This document shows, piece after piece, positions 1-15,300 of a stretch of DNA of 64,000 nucleotides. Both the position numbers and the translations under genes were made by a program. Every line of letters starts with the position of its first letter. The stretch's first letter is position 1. The DNA comes from Onchocerca volvulus (taxonomy: Eukaryota; Nematoda; Chromadorea; Rhabditida; Onchocercidae): assembly GCA_000499405.2 (NCBI GenBank), contig HG738138.1:8430888-8494887 (forward strand), read 5' to 3'. A model generated the notes under the pieces. The model was not told the DNA's origin. It made no database searches and saw only the letters and a program-made list of their open reading frames with translations.

Positions 1-498
1 ATTATAGCCCTTGTTTCGCTATTTTTCTACAACTAATTGCACGGCAAATAATGATGATATGAGCTTGTAGTGATTACATTTAACACCAGAAATTAACTTT
101 ATGGATGCTTACCCTATATAAATGCTACAACAGTGGACTTGCCGAATTATAAACTCTTCCCAGCCAACGATATTTGGTCCTTTTGTTGATTTCATTTATT
201 AGCACACAGAATTTTCGAAGTAATGACTTGCCACAAATTTTGAGTGTTTATCTAAAATAAATTTCTGAGGCATTTTTGAAAATTTAACTTCACTTTTTTG
301 AAAAATTATGAGAAACTAACTCTACTACGATACCGATATACAAGACAATGATATTTACTGCTCTGCTTCAAGAAAAGTAATTCAAAATAAAAACTGACTT
401 ATTTGAATGCAGATTTGAAATGTCAGAAATATTGGAAAGTGAAAAAAGTAAAACTTTGTCTTACTCAGATAATTCTTTCAGTTGTATTGACAATTAAA
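1..498. other. Upstream region, no gene seen
   Basis: AT-rich sequence with stops in all frames and no exon I can recognise. It should hold the promoter and 5' leader of the EF-hand gene that starts at 499. An in-frame ATG at 403 lies upstream, but the 32 residues it would add are lysine-rich and would bury the signal peptide. Confidence 0.5.
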
Positions 499-1756
499 AT
501 GTTCTTGAAGAAATTGTCTGTGGTTTTATTGGTCATTACGGAAATACTCATCGATCAAACGAAGCCAGAAACGGTCGCAGCTGCAACAGTCCCTTCCCCA
601 ACATCCATTCTGAATGTGCATGCTCCATTAATACCTGTCGAAATTACCCCCATACCTGCTGAAGACTTCAGTCCAAGATTTGATGGTTTGAATTCAAAGA
701 TTCCTTCTTGATATATTTTAAAAAAAATCTTGTCAAAAAGCGATTGTTTTTGATTGATTCCATGTCATGCTTCCGTTCACACAAATTTCACAATATTAAC
801 CACATATCCCTTGAAACAAAATCTTTCGAAATATTACTCCGAAGGAAAAAGAAAAATTTGCAATAAATTGATCACATATAACGTTTCGGCATCCATGGCT
901 TTCAGTTATGCAAATTTCAGCAATCAAATGTATTATTTCTAATCTCAGTATTATTAGTTATAAATTATATCAATTTAAGCTACTTTTTTTTAGAATTTAG
1001 ACGCATCGATGCAAACGGTGATGAACAAATCACATTTGCGGAATTTATATTAGCAGATCGACCATACATTGAAGATAAATCGCGACTGTATCACAAACAG
1101 GATTTGAATGGTATTTGTTTTTGGAATATCTCTTTGTCCGGAAAAGTTTTCTCTTCTTTGATTGAGGAATGAAAAAACTTGAACTCTTACATTGGTGAAA
1201 ATTTTTTTTTTTTTTGAAGTGGATTTCATACCGGAAAGAGGGCTGCCGATGTTGTCTACTACTCTTGAGTTTTAATTATCTGGATGTATAATAATTTCTT
1301 TTAGTATCGATTTCATTTGTCAGAAGTACCAATATTATTAGGCTAGATTTTAGGCGACGGCATTGTGAGTAAAAATGAGTTCGCATCATATTATCAGAAA
1401 AGGGAAGAAAAGCGTCGATTGAGGGAACAACAAGTAGAAAATTTTTTCAAGCACTTGGTGGGCCTTATAAAAACTTTTTTCTAATACTGGAAACTTCATG
1501 ATTTATTGCATGACTTTCGGAAATATCGAAATTGAGCAAATTAATTTCAAAATTTCTTGAATTTGAGAGAAATGATCGATGAATTTCTTTGTAGGAAGTG
1601 CCGTTTACTCAACCATTTGGTTTTGGATTCCCGCAGAATCCATTTTTTCCATCAAATGGTCGACTCCTTCAAGACATGATGCGCAATACTTCTTCGCTGG
1701 CGGTGCCATCAACTAAAGAAAGCAGCAATAGCACTTTGCAGTTCTTACTTCGATAA
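499..1756 (+). CDS. Secreted EF-hand calcium-binding protein, four exons
   Basis: Exons 499-685, 994-1110, 1354-1457 and 1595-1756 join in phase to give 189 residues. The start at 499 gives a signal peptide (MFLKKLSVVLLVITEIL) followed by a Pro/Thr/Val-rich linker. Exon 2 holds an EF-hand loop, DANGDEQITFAEF; the exon 2/3 junction completes a second, DLNGDGIVSKNEF. Both have Asp/Asn at loop positions 1, 3 and 5, Glu at 12 and the central Gly at 6 in canonical form, so both should bind calcium. A charged helix rich in Lys/Arg/Glu follows, then a Pro/Phe-rich tail (exon 4) ending FLLR. No KDEL/HDEL-type retrieval signal is seen, so secretion is more likely than ER residence. It resembles small nematode secreted EF-hand proteins and the calumenin/reticulocalbin group in arrangement, but I cannot name an orthologue. 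The exons are clear; the physiological role is inferred. Confidence 0.85.
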
Positions 1757-4700
1757 TTTTATTTGTAAAATTTACTTTAGTTTATTGTAAATAAGAAAGC
1801 AATGTTATGAAAATATACAACTACTGTATAATCTTAGAGTTTCTTGATGTTCGACCAATTCATTCGCAGTGGCCTGACCTCTGATCTTTGCTTTCTCCCT
1901 TTGACTAATCTTAAACATTCTCAGTTTTTGCATGAAGAAACGCATACTTTTTTTTGACATTGAAAACATTAATTTTCATTAGGGTAGCATGACGAAGTCT
2001 CCGGGAGACGGTGAATATAGTTCACAGCTTTTTTTATCACGCTTGTTATGCAATGCTAATAATAGACATCAAAAGTGTACACATTGCAATTTATAATGAA
2101 ATGAAGTTATCCTGAAAAACTGATATTAATAGAAGATTTAACTCAGAAAAGCCAGCTAGAAAAAGTAAAAAGTCTTATAAAATTAATCATATTCGCTTTC
2201 TCAAGTGACAAGAGAAGCATCATACAGCTTTCAGATCATGGAAATTATAGAAATCACTGGCTTCAGTTCTGGCTACAACTGATAACTTAGCTGGTACACT
2301 GGTAGTCAAATTAACTCATCAGATGAAAGATTTAAAAGCAGTATTTAATATATTTATTTCGCGATTGTTTCGCTTCATACGGGACAGTCATGCAAATGCA
2401 GGAACATTCTTAAGCTTTTTGGTGGCATCCATTTGTAAATTTTTCCGCTACCGTACACCTTTAATGTTCGAAAAAATTAATTCCAATCAATCTATTCTCA
2501 TTAGAGATACAATCAAATTTTTTCTTATTTTCAATCTAAGATACTTCAAAATGAAATTTTTAAGCATTACATTCAATTGCAGAAAAAGTCAACAACAACT
2601 TTTATTTAAAAAGTTTGGCACTGTGAGTTTCTGAATAAGTCATGATAATCTTAACTATTATAGCTTGTAATGTTGGCAGAGTATGCAAAATATTGTTGAG
2701 CTTTCGATGATACTACTTCTTTGTTAATTATTTTTGAATATTTTATAAATAATTTTGATTTTCTTTGCTTGCTGAGCAGGTTGCTTTTCTTTCTGAAATC
2801 AATTTGATGACAAAAAAAGTGACAAAAGTAACATGTTACTGAGAGTTTATTTAAAAATATAAATTGATTTTATTTGAGGCTGCAATGCACTAAAGATTAT
2901 TTTTTTTCCCATAAATATTGATATTTTATCTGAAATCTTGGAGAAACAATCATGTGTCGGACCATTTCTTTTTTCTTGATTTCTTCTTTACAGTGAATGC
3001 AAAACTCAGCACAAAAATTACCACTCACCAGAATTGAAAAAAAGGGTCGATAATTTGAAAACATTCCACTAATCTTGACCAGTTGGTCGGAAATTTGTCT
3101 TTTCAGCTTATAAGTTTCATCCAGAACTTTTCAAAAGTTAACAGAAGCAGACAGTTATTTAATATCCCTATTCAAGCTGAAACAATTAAAAATAGGAAAG
3201 CGATTTGAATTACATAGATTTATGAAAAGTACATGATCTGAAATTGATCAAATGTAGCTACGAAATAAAATCCTCTTTGGTTTCAGCGGTTTGCCAGGAA
3301 AATTTGAATGAAATGATTCTTTTACCTTTCAAGTTTTTTATTTTTTTATCTATTTGTCAACAAAAAAGTGACTAAGCAGAATCGTATTTTCAGATAAATA
3401 AGAAACATGTGTATTCATCGCAGACAAATGATTAAAAATGTAACAGTCTGTCACATCCATTTTTTCTCGCAGTGTATGAGTTAAATTTTTTTTATTACTT
3501 ACAGTTCGCTTCAGAAATCTCGAGAATGTTTTTGTTTTCTCGACATACAAGTTCAAGTGATTCATGGGAGTGTCGTATCTCTTAATATTATAAATTTCTG
3601 AATTCTCATACCAATGGAGTACTGACAGTTAACATTATTTAATACGTGGCTTTCGCGGATGAAATGTGATTGGAACCAAACGCGAATCTCTGAATGAAAA
3701 CAATATGCCAATCACCAGTCTTTTCACTCAAGCTGCTCAATTTTTTCTTATTTCCAAATGATAAATCTCTGCTTCAAGTTTGCATTAATCCTTGGTTTGG
3801 AAGTGTTGACGATCAATTTCTTCTCATAGCTTATTATGGTTCCATGATGTGTCCACATATATTTAACTGCTGCCTAAAAGCTTAATCATATGCATGATGT
3901 CAGCACTGAAATGTCTGTAAATTTTTCACTGGAAATTCTGTAAATTTGAAGAAATTCGAATTTAAAACTACCACACATCAAAATTACATCGTTCTTTCTA
4001 CGACATACATTCTTCATTCTAGTTCATTCACGGAATGCAAATTTCGCAAAAATATATCAATTTTTACAACTCAAACGTTTAAACATTCATTTTTGTTCTG
4101 TATATTTTATAAATTTAAATTTAGCAATTTTATCAAAAATTCATAAATGTCCATGAAAATATATCAGGAATATATAAAACTAGCTCTGCAAACAGTTATG
4201 GAAAGAAGTCTGTGGATGGAAACTTTTATTTTTTTTTTCTAATTTTTAAGTTTTGTAACTTCATTTAATTTTGTGTCTTCATTCTTAAACTGTTTTGCAC
4301 AAGAGTTCAATATGTTTGATTTTATCACGAAATAAGTTTCTAATAGATGATCGTCAGCTGCTTCCCAAAACATCCTAATTTTCAAATTCTAAATTCTTCA
4401 GCATATCTCGACTACTCTTCTAATAATGTTAAATTTGTTAGTTGTTGAAATATCTTCTCTCTCGTAATTTATATCCTCTATAAATTTATTCCTGACAGAT
4501 CTGTTCGCTTGTTTAATAGCTGGAACTTGTTTGGCATTTTATTTTGCCTGCAACTTTTTGAATTTAGTAGTTTTTTTTAAGCACATTAATCTTGGTTTGC
4601 AAACCGACAGTATTGCCGAAAAAAAAGGAAAAAAAAAGCGTCAACTCCATCAATTTCTTCTTCACTATAGATTTCATGGAATTTTTTATCTGTGTTTTAA

Positions 4701-7700
4701 AATTTAGTTATGCTGTTACAAATCTCAAAAGCGTCAAGAAAACAGAGCAAACAACTCGCCGCCAAGATGAATTTAGCTTGATAAAAATATGCTTCTTTTA
4801 ACCTGACGATGAGGTGATAATTCAAAAGGAATCGTACAGCTATGAAAAAGTTGCATGAACACATTTAAGAAAAAATGAACAATTCTCGCGCTGATTCCTG
4901 AAAGTATCAATCACAGTCACGAAGTACTTCAATATTCTTACTAGTCATTATCAATTAAATCAACCAGGATGAGCTTTTATATCACTGAAGGCAGAGGGAG
5001 CATTATTTGACAATTTTGTTCAGCCCAGCTCCCCCAGAACCAACATTGTTTTGCCATTACTTTTCTCTGCCTCTTTGTTAAACCTCGTCAAAATTTGCTT
5101 TTGGTAAGCTAAGCCTAAGCCTATTGAACTCTTCCATTATAATTCTTTAGCTGATAAGCCAAGCTATATCTCATCATATTGCATCCCTCCAATGCTTCCA
5201 AATTTGTTGCTTTCCATAACGTTTTACTAAAATATGCCTCGTCTCACCATTCTTCAGCTGGCCAAGCTTCCCATTAATTGACTGCACTATCACATTCTTT
5301 GCTGTATTTATCTTAGACGACTCAATACTTTGTCATTTTCATTTCTTTCCAGAATGATGGCAAAATGGCACTTCTTTTATTTTCCAGCAAGCTGACATAG
5401 CTGCAAGTAAATTTGAAAGTATTTCGCAATCACCTAACTCTCAGTCATCCGAAATTAATCCTTGATGTTGTCTAATCTGATGATTGAAAAGATTAACAAG
5501 ACTACGCTATCATGTGGAACTTTCGCTGATGTATGCGAAATGCAAAATTGTTTGTTCAATAAGTTTCGAATTATTTCACAGTTTTTGTAATAATGAATGC
5601 TATTTAGAAGGAATAGTTTTCTTTTGTTTTCGCACTATCGCACTATTCGACCTAAATTATCATAACTATGGATTGATTTGTTTGTCGATATTTCACTTAT
5701 ATGATTTAAATGTAAAATACTTTTGTGAGATTTTTTTAACTGGCTTTCTTCTGAAAGACATCATTTGTGGTTCTGATTTTCAGCTTAAAAGTATTCATTT
5801 GACTATTATACTTGAAGAACATGTAGATAATGTCAGGAATAGCAACTTAATAGATGATCGTCTAATATTTTAGAAATGTAAAACAGCGTCAATCAAAAAA
5901 CATTGTTGTCTTCAAAAAGTTCCCTTGAGATTTAAATTAATTGAACCTGAAATTTTGTCTTAATGTAGAACATATCAAATCTGGGAATAATTTTTTTGAA
6001 CTTTAAAAGTCTGACTTGTACTGAATGGGTCAAACTTGTAATACAGTACATTGTCAAGTATGGAAATTTTTATTGATTAGGTAGTATTTTTAAAATCTCA
6101 TCAATGACTCCATTCAGACTTCATCTATGTGTCATTATATTATAATATCCCATCCTAGCAACTACTGAAAATTTTGATCCTGATGATGAGATTCGAGCCT
6201 GTATTGGTCTGAATGCATTCATCTGAGCGAATTATTTCTCGGAAATTAAATTTGTTCTCCTAAAATAAGTCACTGCAGAATAATTCGTTGCATTATCAAA
6301 CAGCTTTTTTCATGGCAATAAATGCAAATTAATCAAATTTATAAAAATTGTATGTTTCAATATTCAAGAAAAAATTTTGATCAAATTGAAGCAAAATTTG
6401 AACGAAATTTAAATATCTAAGCTGTTTTCAAATGGAAATTTTCCATTTAGAATTTGATAGCAAAATAAGCGTGAGCTGAACTTTAATTGTCAACTCGCAT
6501 ATTGCAATTCAAATCAAAATAGTTTTATTAATTTTATTTCGGGCAGAAATCAGTTTCATGCCTTAATTAAGAGGAAGAACTATCATTTTGCGCATTGCTT
6601 TTGTTTTCTTTCTAAAACTAAAATCACCGAGAAAAAATGAACAGTTTAGTAAGCGGTTGGCATATTTTTTAGCATTCTCAATCTTAACGTGAAAAGTTGA
6701 TTTAGAGGAGCAGATAACTAACAATTATCTAGTGATGATGATGTGATAAGATGATTGTGTATGGGAGCAAAGGCCTCATCCTTCGAGTTGACAGCCTTTT
6801 CCAGCTCCTGCACTCCTTTCTGAGTTTTCAAGAATTCAGCTTACCAATGCTCTTCATCGTCTCGTCAAACTCCAGTCGAATGTTGGCCATATTTTAATTC
6901 TCACTTGCAGTTTCCCACTGTCGCACTACTTTCTCTAATCCTCTAATTCGTTGTTTGGCAGAAAACAGAACAAATTTTGGATTGATTTGTTCCATTTTAA
7001 CGTTGTTATTATTATTGTCGCTTTGCCTCATAACTAATATTCAAATTCTAAAAAAAATTATTGCAGAAAATTCGATGTATTCAAGGTATATAAAACTAAA
7101 ATTTCATGCTGGAAAACAAATCATTTCTGAAACAAGCATATATTATCTTATCTCATGAAAAATAATTTACATTCCCTTTCTAATTTGCAAAACGACTGGT
7201 CTGGAGCCATTTGAATGCAAATCAAATCAATTTCATTTATTTCTTGCGAATTCGCTATTACTTTATTTTATTCATCATTATTTGTAGTCCAAAATACTGA
7301 CATTGACTATAAATTTATTGAAGCAGTTTGACAACAACTTATTATGTGCATGATTTGATTTGGAAACAACAATAATCTACTTTTGTGCATTCGGTTCCTT
7401 GACGAAGCTGGAAACTTCTGTTGTCTGTTCATTATTTTAAACTTTAGATAATCTTAATATTTATAACTTTCATGTGAATTTAATTACAACAGTTTGTCTT
7501 TTAATTGAATTTGTACTCGGCTACAATTTACATAAATTCAATTAAAATTCCTGGAAAATAATTTTACCCGCAACCTTTGAACTGCTCCATATATCTCTGG
7601 CACAGAATGTTTCTCGATTTTTATAAAAATTAAGTAACTGAACAAATAACTGAAGAAATGGATTTATCTAGATATAATTTTTTTTTTCTTTTTATGAGCA

Positions 7701-8904
7701 ATTAAAATTGAAAGTGAAATTGAAATCGAACTGAAAAGCTGATCACTTTTCAGTAAATAACTGTTTTTCATTAAATGATTACTTTTCCGTAATTCTCAGG
7801 ATTTTATCGGATTCTCCTCTTCAAAGATGCATATTAGTGCATGGAATCTTGTTCAAAAATTTACCTTTAAGAAGAAGAATTTGTTAAAACCACAAGAATT
7901 TCTGTATGGTTGATATTCTGGAAACCAAGAAATAAAGCTAGAGGTTTAGCTCACTAAAAAAATTTGTCAATTAAGAGAGGCGTGTATTCACTATCCAAAC
8001 CATCGATGCTTTTTGAATGAAAAACAGAGATTACCCTCAAAACAACGAATCTAATCTTTTCATTGTCGAACTATTGTCATGTTTGTCATCTCTCTTTCTT
8101 CAAGATGTCCAACTTATCCAAAAAATATATGACAGAAATAATTGTGCCATGCCTTAATATCTCCGGACAAGTCATTAAAAAACTTCATGTGCAAAACTAA
8201 AAAAAAGAAAAAAAAAACTAACTGAACTGGAGAAATATAAAACAAACTTATGTCCAGATTGAAAAAGTTTTTAAAAATTTGCTTCCGAAGTTCAAAATTT
8301 CAAATTTAAATTTAGAGATTTCTGGCTGTGCTTGCAAACACTGTAATAATGAATTTTACTAAGAAGGATAGCTTTATTCTAAGACAATTTAATAACACTT
8401 TTTCTATAAATAGTTGGCAAGAAATTTTGTTATTGATTTGACCTTCCAATTAATGGATGCAACTATTCAAAATGATTTGTTTGACTGCCAGAGTTTTGAG
8501 CATAAGCATCTTGCAGAGTTTGTGTTTCTTCCGAGAGATTTTGAATAATCAAATGTTCATTAATTAGAGCCATTTAAAATGCTTGACCAAAGGAAGAATG
8601 AAGAGCGTGTAGGAAAATAGTTGGACAAACATTCTTGATAAAAGCAATAATTTGTTGAGTTTTTATTTCCTCTCGCGATATTCAAACGTGAACGCTGACT
8701 CGCTAAAACTCTTTCAATTAGAATTTGCTTATCAGAAAACTTAATAACAGACTATGGCTTTTAAACTGGCTCAAGAAGTTGGCTTTAAAAGCTTATATTT
8801 TAAAATTTGTGATTTTCAAATTTGTAATCTAATTGCAGTTCTTTATTTTTTTTTTACTGTTCTCTTATAAACATTTGTATTAGCGACAACATCAGTGGTC
8901 GGCA
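1757..8904. other. 7.1-kb region without a recognised gene
   Basis: Very AT-rich, with frequent homopolymer runs. Short open frames (for example 2323-2634, 5484-5873, 6955-7158) show low-complexity, Phe/Leu/Asn-biased translations and no domain or paired splice sites. The stretch presumably contains the 3' UTR of the EF-hand gene and the promoter, 5' UTR or long first intron of the L1CAM gene. A short hydrophobic frame at about 6970-7050 could be a signal-peptide exon but has no ATG in a sensible place. Confidence 0.5.
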
Positions 8905-8968
8905 ATGAATATGCTATCTTTTCGTTTATTTCCGCTTTTTCAGTTTGTTACTCTCACCAATACACTCG
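8905..8968 (+). CDS. Candidate signal-peptide first exon of the L1CAM gene
   Basis: An ATG at 8905 opens a 21-codon hydrophobic segment (MNMLSFRLFPLFQFVTLTNTL) that reaches a GT at 8969 with one base left over. That is the phase needed by the first certain exon of the downstream gene, which starts at 9326 with two bases completing a Gly codon. The join would place the cleavage region immediately before the first Ig domain. The donor (CG|GTTTGT) is weak, and other upstream exons cannot be excluded. Confidence 0.35.
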
Positions 8969-9325
8969 GTTTGTTCAATTTTCAGATTTCAGCAGTACAG
9001 CAAACGAAAACTTTCCTTGTAGTTATAAGCAAAATAAAATTAGGAACTTAAATTAGTATAAGCAGGAATTTTTTGAGATATTCAAACAAGTCTCAAAAGA
9101 TGAGATGATTTTGATTCATAAGTTCAGAAGTCTGGTGAATTTTTGGAAAAAACATATGGCACTCACTTTCTGGATAAATAATTATGCATGGTAAATACAG
9201 CACAGCTTTAGTTTTTAATGTTATGTTAATGATTAGAAATATTTATTTTAAGATCATTTAATCCCTAAAAGCCAAAACTAATGGTTAATTGCCATTCCCT
9301 TCTTTTAATCGCAAACAAATTTTAG

Positions 9326-12300
9326 GTCCACCGAGATTGGATTCAGAAAATGGTGGAGAAGTATGGTTTCAAGTGAATTCGACCGGTGTTGAACGTGGTA
9401 AATTTACTCTTCCGTGCTATGCTACTGGTAATCCAGAAACGTCAGTTTAAAGTTTCATTTATTATAAGACCCTTAAAAAATAACAAAAATACAATTTTTT
9501 CAATTCGAAGAAATAATTATTTTTGATCATTTCAATACAGAGACTCATTTCTGAGTCGTCTAAGACCTGGCTCACTTTACTTTTGGCAGGTTGGACCTGA
9601 CAGGAACATAAAATGATTATAAGTGGTATATTCAGATATAAAATAAGTGAAATCAGTCATGTTCGATGTTTAAATGGTTTTCTAATCTAAAAGGGGAAAA
9701 CAGTTCTGGAGAAGGGGGCTGTACCTAGAATCCATGCGTGGACTTACCAAAATTTCATATAAAATTTGATACTTCCATTTCCTTCGATAAAGTAGTGAAC
9801 TGGATCAAGTTGTTTAAAACAGAAGAGCCCAGAATAGCTGGCGATGGTTTTCATTTATGCATCAAAAGCATCGCACTTGGAATTCGAAGCGATTTTGATC
9901 ATTTATGTTGAAAATTTCTTCAGATTAAACAAAGACAAGTAATAGAAATTCGTTTATTTCATTGATATATCTTTCAAACTCTTAAACATTCTAAGTTTAT
10001 TATTTTCTAGATTTGAATGGTTTAAGGATGGAAAAAGGTTGGAAGTTGATGGCAATCGGATTGTTTGGGAAATACAGTTCCAAAGCGGCACCATTATAAT
10101 CAATGACCCTCAAGAAAGAGATCAAGGATACTATCAATGCCACGCATCCAATATCTTTGGAACTGCTGTTTCCAACAAATTTCATGCGCAAATCGGAGGT
10201 AATCTATTCGGAAGTACACTATAGGTGATTTAAATATTTCGACTGAACAACTTCAAAGTTTGCTCTGTTTCTGTAAATTATTCTTATCAAATCTGACGGA
10301 ATCATGCTTTCATGACGATTTGCATAATTTTCATGCGTTATGTGATTTAAGGAAGATGTAATCTTTAGCTCTCCGATTCAAATTACTTCCTGGAACTTCG
10401 AAAAATTCATAGGTCCAAAACTCCAACATATTCAGTGCTTGATCATTTTGCGCCTCGAGGTATTCGTCGATTGATAGTGAACGAGGGACGAAGTTTGAGT
10501 ATTCGATGTGATATTCCTTACGGGGTACCAAAGCCATCTGTTTTTTGGCTTTATCGCGATGCACAACGAACAGATATCACTGAAACTATTCGACGTCAAC
10601 ATATTGCTGTCGATACCGAAGGTTAATTCGCTCTGCAAGTTTATTTTACTGTTAAATTTTCTTAAAATTTGATAGTTGTCAAAAAACTAGAACCAAAAGT
10701 TACTAGTTTTTTTTTTTATTGGAGGATTGAATTTTTTCAAATACTTTAAGGATTTTTTCGAAGTTTTCACTTTGTGCCATTACTTTTGCAGGTACCCTTC
10801 ATTTCACAGCAGTTGAAAAACATGACGGCCAGCAAAATTTAATTTATCAGTGCGCAGCAACATCACCTGTATTGGGTGAGGAATATCGTGCAGGCAACGA
10901 ATTTCAACTTATTGTCTATCCCTTTACAAGTATCTCTGATTTTCATACTTAAATCGATAATTTCAAAGTTTGCATTTGCCTGAATATACTTTTGGATGCA
11001 GGCGCAAAAATTACATTTTATAGAAAGCAACGAAACGATTATACATAAGCTATGGTTTAGTCCGGAAGAAGTATCTGTTAAAGTAGGAACCAAACTCAAA
11101 CTGATGTGTATTTTCGGTGGAAGGTAAATTTCCTAAATTTGTTTCTTATAAACACTGCCATTTGATCTCATTTTTTGATTGGAACTTATTCTCGACATAT
11201 TTGTGATATAAATCACTATTATTTTCATAAAATAGAAAACGTCAAATTCCAACAAAAAATTTAGGCCTTTACCGAACATAACGTGGAGTAAATTGAATGA
11301 TGAATTACCGATTACTCGGTTAAAAGATTTTAAATCACAAGAAGCTGACTACGGTAAAGCTCTGATCATCGAAAATGTTCGTTTGGAAGATGCCGGAATA
11401 TATGAATGTCGATCACAGCATTTATTCCATCAGATGCATGTCACTACCACTGGTAATCTTCTACAGATTTAATCAGGTCGAATGACTTGTTCATGCAAAT
11501 TTCAAGAGCTTTATTCATTAATCTAAAAATTGTAGCAAAGCAATTAAATACTTGCCTGATCAGACTTAGCTTCTTTTTTCCAAACTTTCACTTAAATTTA
11601 AGTTCAAACCCGAAATTTATTCCAGCAGCCCCATTTTGGATAGATAAACCACCACAGGATATCGACAAAACAGAAGGAAGTGTCGCTGAAATTCACTGCA
11701 TAACATCGGGCATTCCAACGCCTATCATTCAGTGGTTTATCAATGGCGTACCATTACATGGTTTGATTCGATGTTTTGGCAATCTGAATTTATGGAACTC
11801 AATTATTTTTGAAAAAGAACTTTTCCCTTAGTTTCGTAGACACTGGTGATTATTCATGAATTGGTCTTGGATTAGATAATCTCGAGATTCTGCTGGGTAG
11901 TTTGGAAAGATGTGAAAAATTTTCTCATTCATTTGTAACTTGTTGTTTATAGGGGAACTAACTTTTCTAGAAGCATTGTTGTGATGCATTACAACTGAAC
12001 CATCTATTCCTACTTCAAATATCTAAGATTCTTGGAATGTTGTGCGACTTTGAATTATCCATTCTTTCCATTTTAATTTGGATTTCAATTTTGTGGTTTG
12101 GTCATGATGATGCTATAGAGTTGGTGGATAACGATCGACGTATGATTTTAAATAATGGCCAGATATTACGGATCGTAAATCTGCATCATGATAGTGATAC
12201 AGCTGTATATCAATGCAATGCATCGAATCCGCTTGGATACGTCTTTGGAAATGCTTTCGTGAACGTGCGCGGTAATTCAACTAAACTATGACATTTTGTT

Positions 12301-15300
12301 GTTTCAAACCGTAATCCGTCCTGTGCAAATTCTGAAATGGCTCATTCTGTTTATCCAAGTATTTTAAATTCAACAAATTTTCTATTATTTTCCTCAAGTT
12401 TCTGATTATCAGATATGATTCACATGGAAAATTCTCTCGCCTCACATTCTTTCATTATCAATTGGAAAGCTCTGGATAGGGCAGACTGAATCTCCAGTTA
12501 AGTTAGCAAGTTGGCAACTATCCACTCAACCTAGTTTAAACATCTATTAATGGTTGAGAAAAATTCATAAAAATCCGAATTAAAATCAAATTTGAATTGA
12601 TTATAGCTTATGCCCCATATTTCAAAATGCCGAGTCATCGCATATGGAATGTGGTACGGAAATCAACCGTTGAGATGTCATGCGATGTTGATGCAGCACC
12701 GGAAGCATTGGTCAAATGGGTGGACGCTAATGACCATTCCATTGCTCTTGTTTTCGGAAAAATCCATGTTAGCTTGCTTGCATTATTCATTTCAATGCCA
12801 TATTCAAGAAATCATTCGTAAAAAATGATTCAATCAATCAATATTTTTACTTTTTGATACTGTAAATATACACATATGTATGCAATAATAGTTCCGTAAT
12901 ATTTCTGCTTTCACGAATATGCAAACTTGAAATTGCTGATCACTTGAAATTAATGAAAAAAAAAAAAAAAAAACTTGAAAAAAATTAGGCACAAAAAATT
13001 CGAACTTTCCTTATAATTGGACAATAATCCTTGAAATTTATATTTCTTTCCAGATTTTCCCCAATCATACATTACGCATATCGCAAGTGAATTCGGCTGA
13101 TGAAGGCCTCTACTATTGTAATGTATCGAACAAGTATGGTATCAATCGATCTGTCAATCGACTACAAGTTTTCAGTAATCTTCTTTTTAATTAGTGGTCA
13201 AGTTTTAATTGCTAAAAAGCATAAATCTTATAAATAGAATGTTTCATCACATTTTTCCTCTTAATTAGGGTTTGATTCATTTTTTATTCATCAGGTCCTA
13301 CACATTTCATTCGTGTACCAAGTCCAAAGAAGTCAGTTCTGGAAGCACATGAATCAATAGAGTATATATGTGAAGCAGTTTGTGACCCTCGACTTACGAT
13401 TGAATACTCCTGGACTCATAATGGAGTACCAATTAATGATTCTGTCCACTTTAAGTATGCTTTGCTTTGATAGTTTTTGGAATGTTTGATCGATATTCAT
13501 GTTTTGGAAGCAGTTTATTTCTAAATCCATTGTGATCTTTTCTGGTCATATTGGATCTCTATTTTTTATTTTCCAATTCCGACTAATCAAATTGCTAAAT
13601 TCTGAATAGAATTGAGATTTTAAATACATTGAATTCAAAAAATTTCAGGTTGTTAAACAATTCTCTGTTAATCGTAAATGCTCGTGGCTTTCATTCAGGA
13701 GCCATTGACTGCATCGCTCTTACCGAAGTCGATGTCAAGATTTCAGGAATTAAACTAATTGTACTTGGTACTAATTTCATTTCAACTTTTGTCATTTTTG
13801 AAAATTTATTTTCGGAAGCATTATTCTGCTGAAAAAGAAAGCGATGTGACTGTCCAAAAAAATAGAAACATAGAAAAAGACCTTTCGAATTTTTTCAGGT
13901 AATGAAGTTTAAATTTTGCAAATTTACAGATGTACCTGATGCACCAGTAATAACGCAAATAGATTGCAACGAGCGAAAAGCAATGGTAAAGTGGCGTCGA
14001 CCAGATGATCGCGGTGATAAAATTAAAAAGTTTCTGGTTCAAATGCAAACTGAATTTGAAGAAGTGTGGTTTGTTCAAAATAAAGTTTCTTTTAGCACTT
14101 ATTTTCCGATGAAAATTATCTTTTAAACTTCAGGGATTATGGCAAACTGTTGCGGAGGAAAAAAATAGTGCTGCTGATTTTTACCAAGCTAACATAGCAC
14201 TTTCACCATGGGTAAGAATTTAAAAGTTCGATTTCTAGACAAAAAACAATTGAAAATTTAAGAGTTCTCTAAATGATTACCTAACTTGACTAATAGTAAA
14301 ATTTGTAGATGAACAGTAGTATTTCAGGTGAATTATACATTTCGCGTAATAGCTCAAAATTCACGTGGTGAAAGTGAACCAGGTTTCAAGAAAGGAATAG
14401 TGTGTTCTACGAAAGCTTACTATCCATATACAAATCCAAAGAATGTCCGAGCTGAAGGGAATGAACCAAACAATATGATAATCGAATGGAAGCCTATGGA
14501 CAAATATGATTGGAATGGTCCGGGATTAGAGTATATAGTTCGTTATAAGCTTAATGAACCGGGGAAAACTTGGACAGAAATACGAATTGAGGATCCTTTA
14601 GCTGTAAGTCACTTTTTGGATATTATTTCTTTGTGAGCAGATAATTAGAAAAAGATCGCAATTCAATCAAAACTTCCAGAACCATACAGTTGTTCGAGAG
14701 CAACCAACATTTCGAGAATATTTGATTCAAGTTGAATCTTGGAATAATTTTGGTCGTGCAATTGTGAAACCAACAAGTGTCAAAGGATATTCAGGAGAAG
14801 ATAGTAAATTTCCTGCAATAAGATAGGACAGCAAAAAAAGTTTCCTGGAATTAATAGAGATAGGAAATTTTCTGGAAAGTAAAGAATATTGGTAAATCTA
14901 AAAATATTGTTATAAACATTTATCTTTGCAGCACCTTTGTTGTCGCCGGTTGATTTCAGCATTTCTGAATTCATAAACTGTACTGCAGTTCATCTTATAT
15001 GGAAACACGTAGATCAGGATACTGTACGCGGTCATTTCAAGGGTTATCTGGTAATGTTATATATCTTTTTTAACTCCAAAATTTGAGAAATGAGCAGATC
15101 ATATTTATTCATATAATTTTCTTTCGTAAAACTTCATTTTTTTTTTTTTATTTTTTTTTTATTTTTTTTTTTTTAGATTGACTATTGGGAAAATGAAAAG
15201 CCATTTGCTATAATGGATGTTGGGGTTGAAAAACATAAGAACGAAACAATTCTTTATGGTTTAAAGCCCATAACAAACTATACGATACGTATTAGAACAG

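Noticed and set aside
2323..2634. 103-codon plus-strand frame in the left gap
   Set aside because: Phe/Lys/Ser-biased translation typical of AT-rich noncoding DNA, without signal, domain or splice partners.
10413..10435. Earlier acceptor (TTCATAG) for the third L1CAM exon
   Set aside because: It puts the Ig2 exon out of frame; the acceptor ATATTCAG at 10435 keeps phase.
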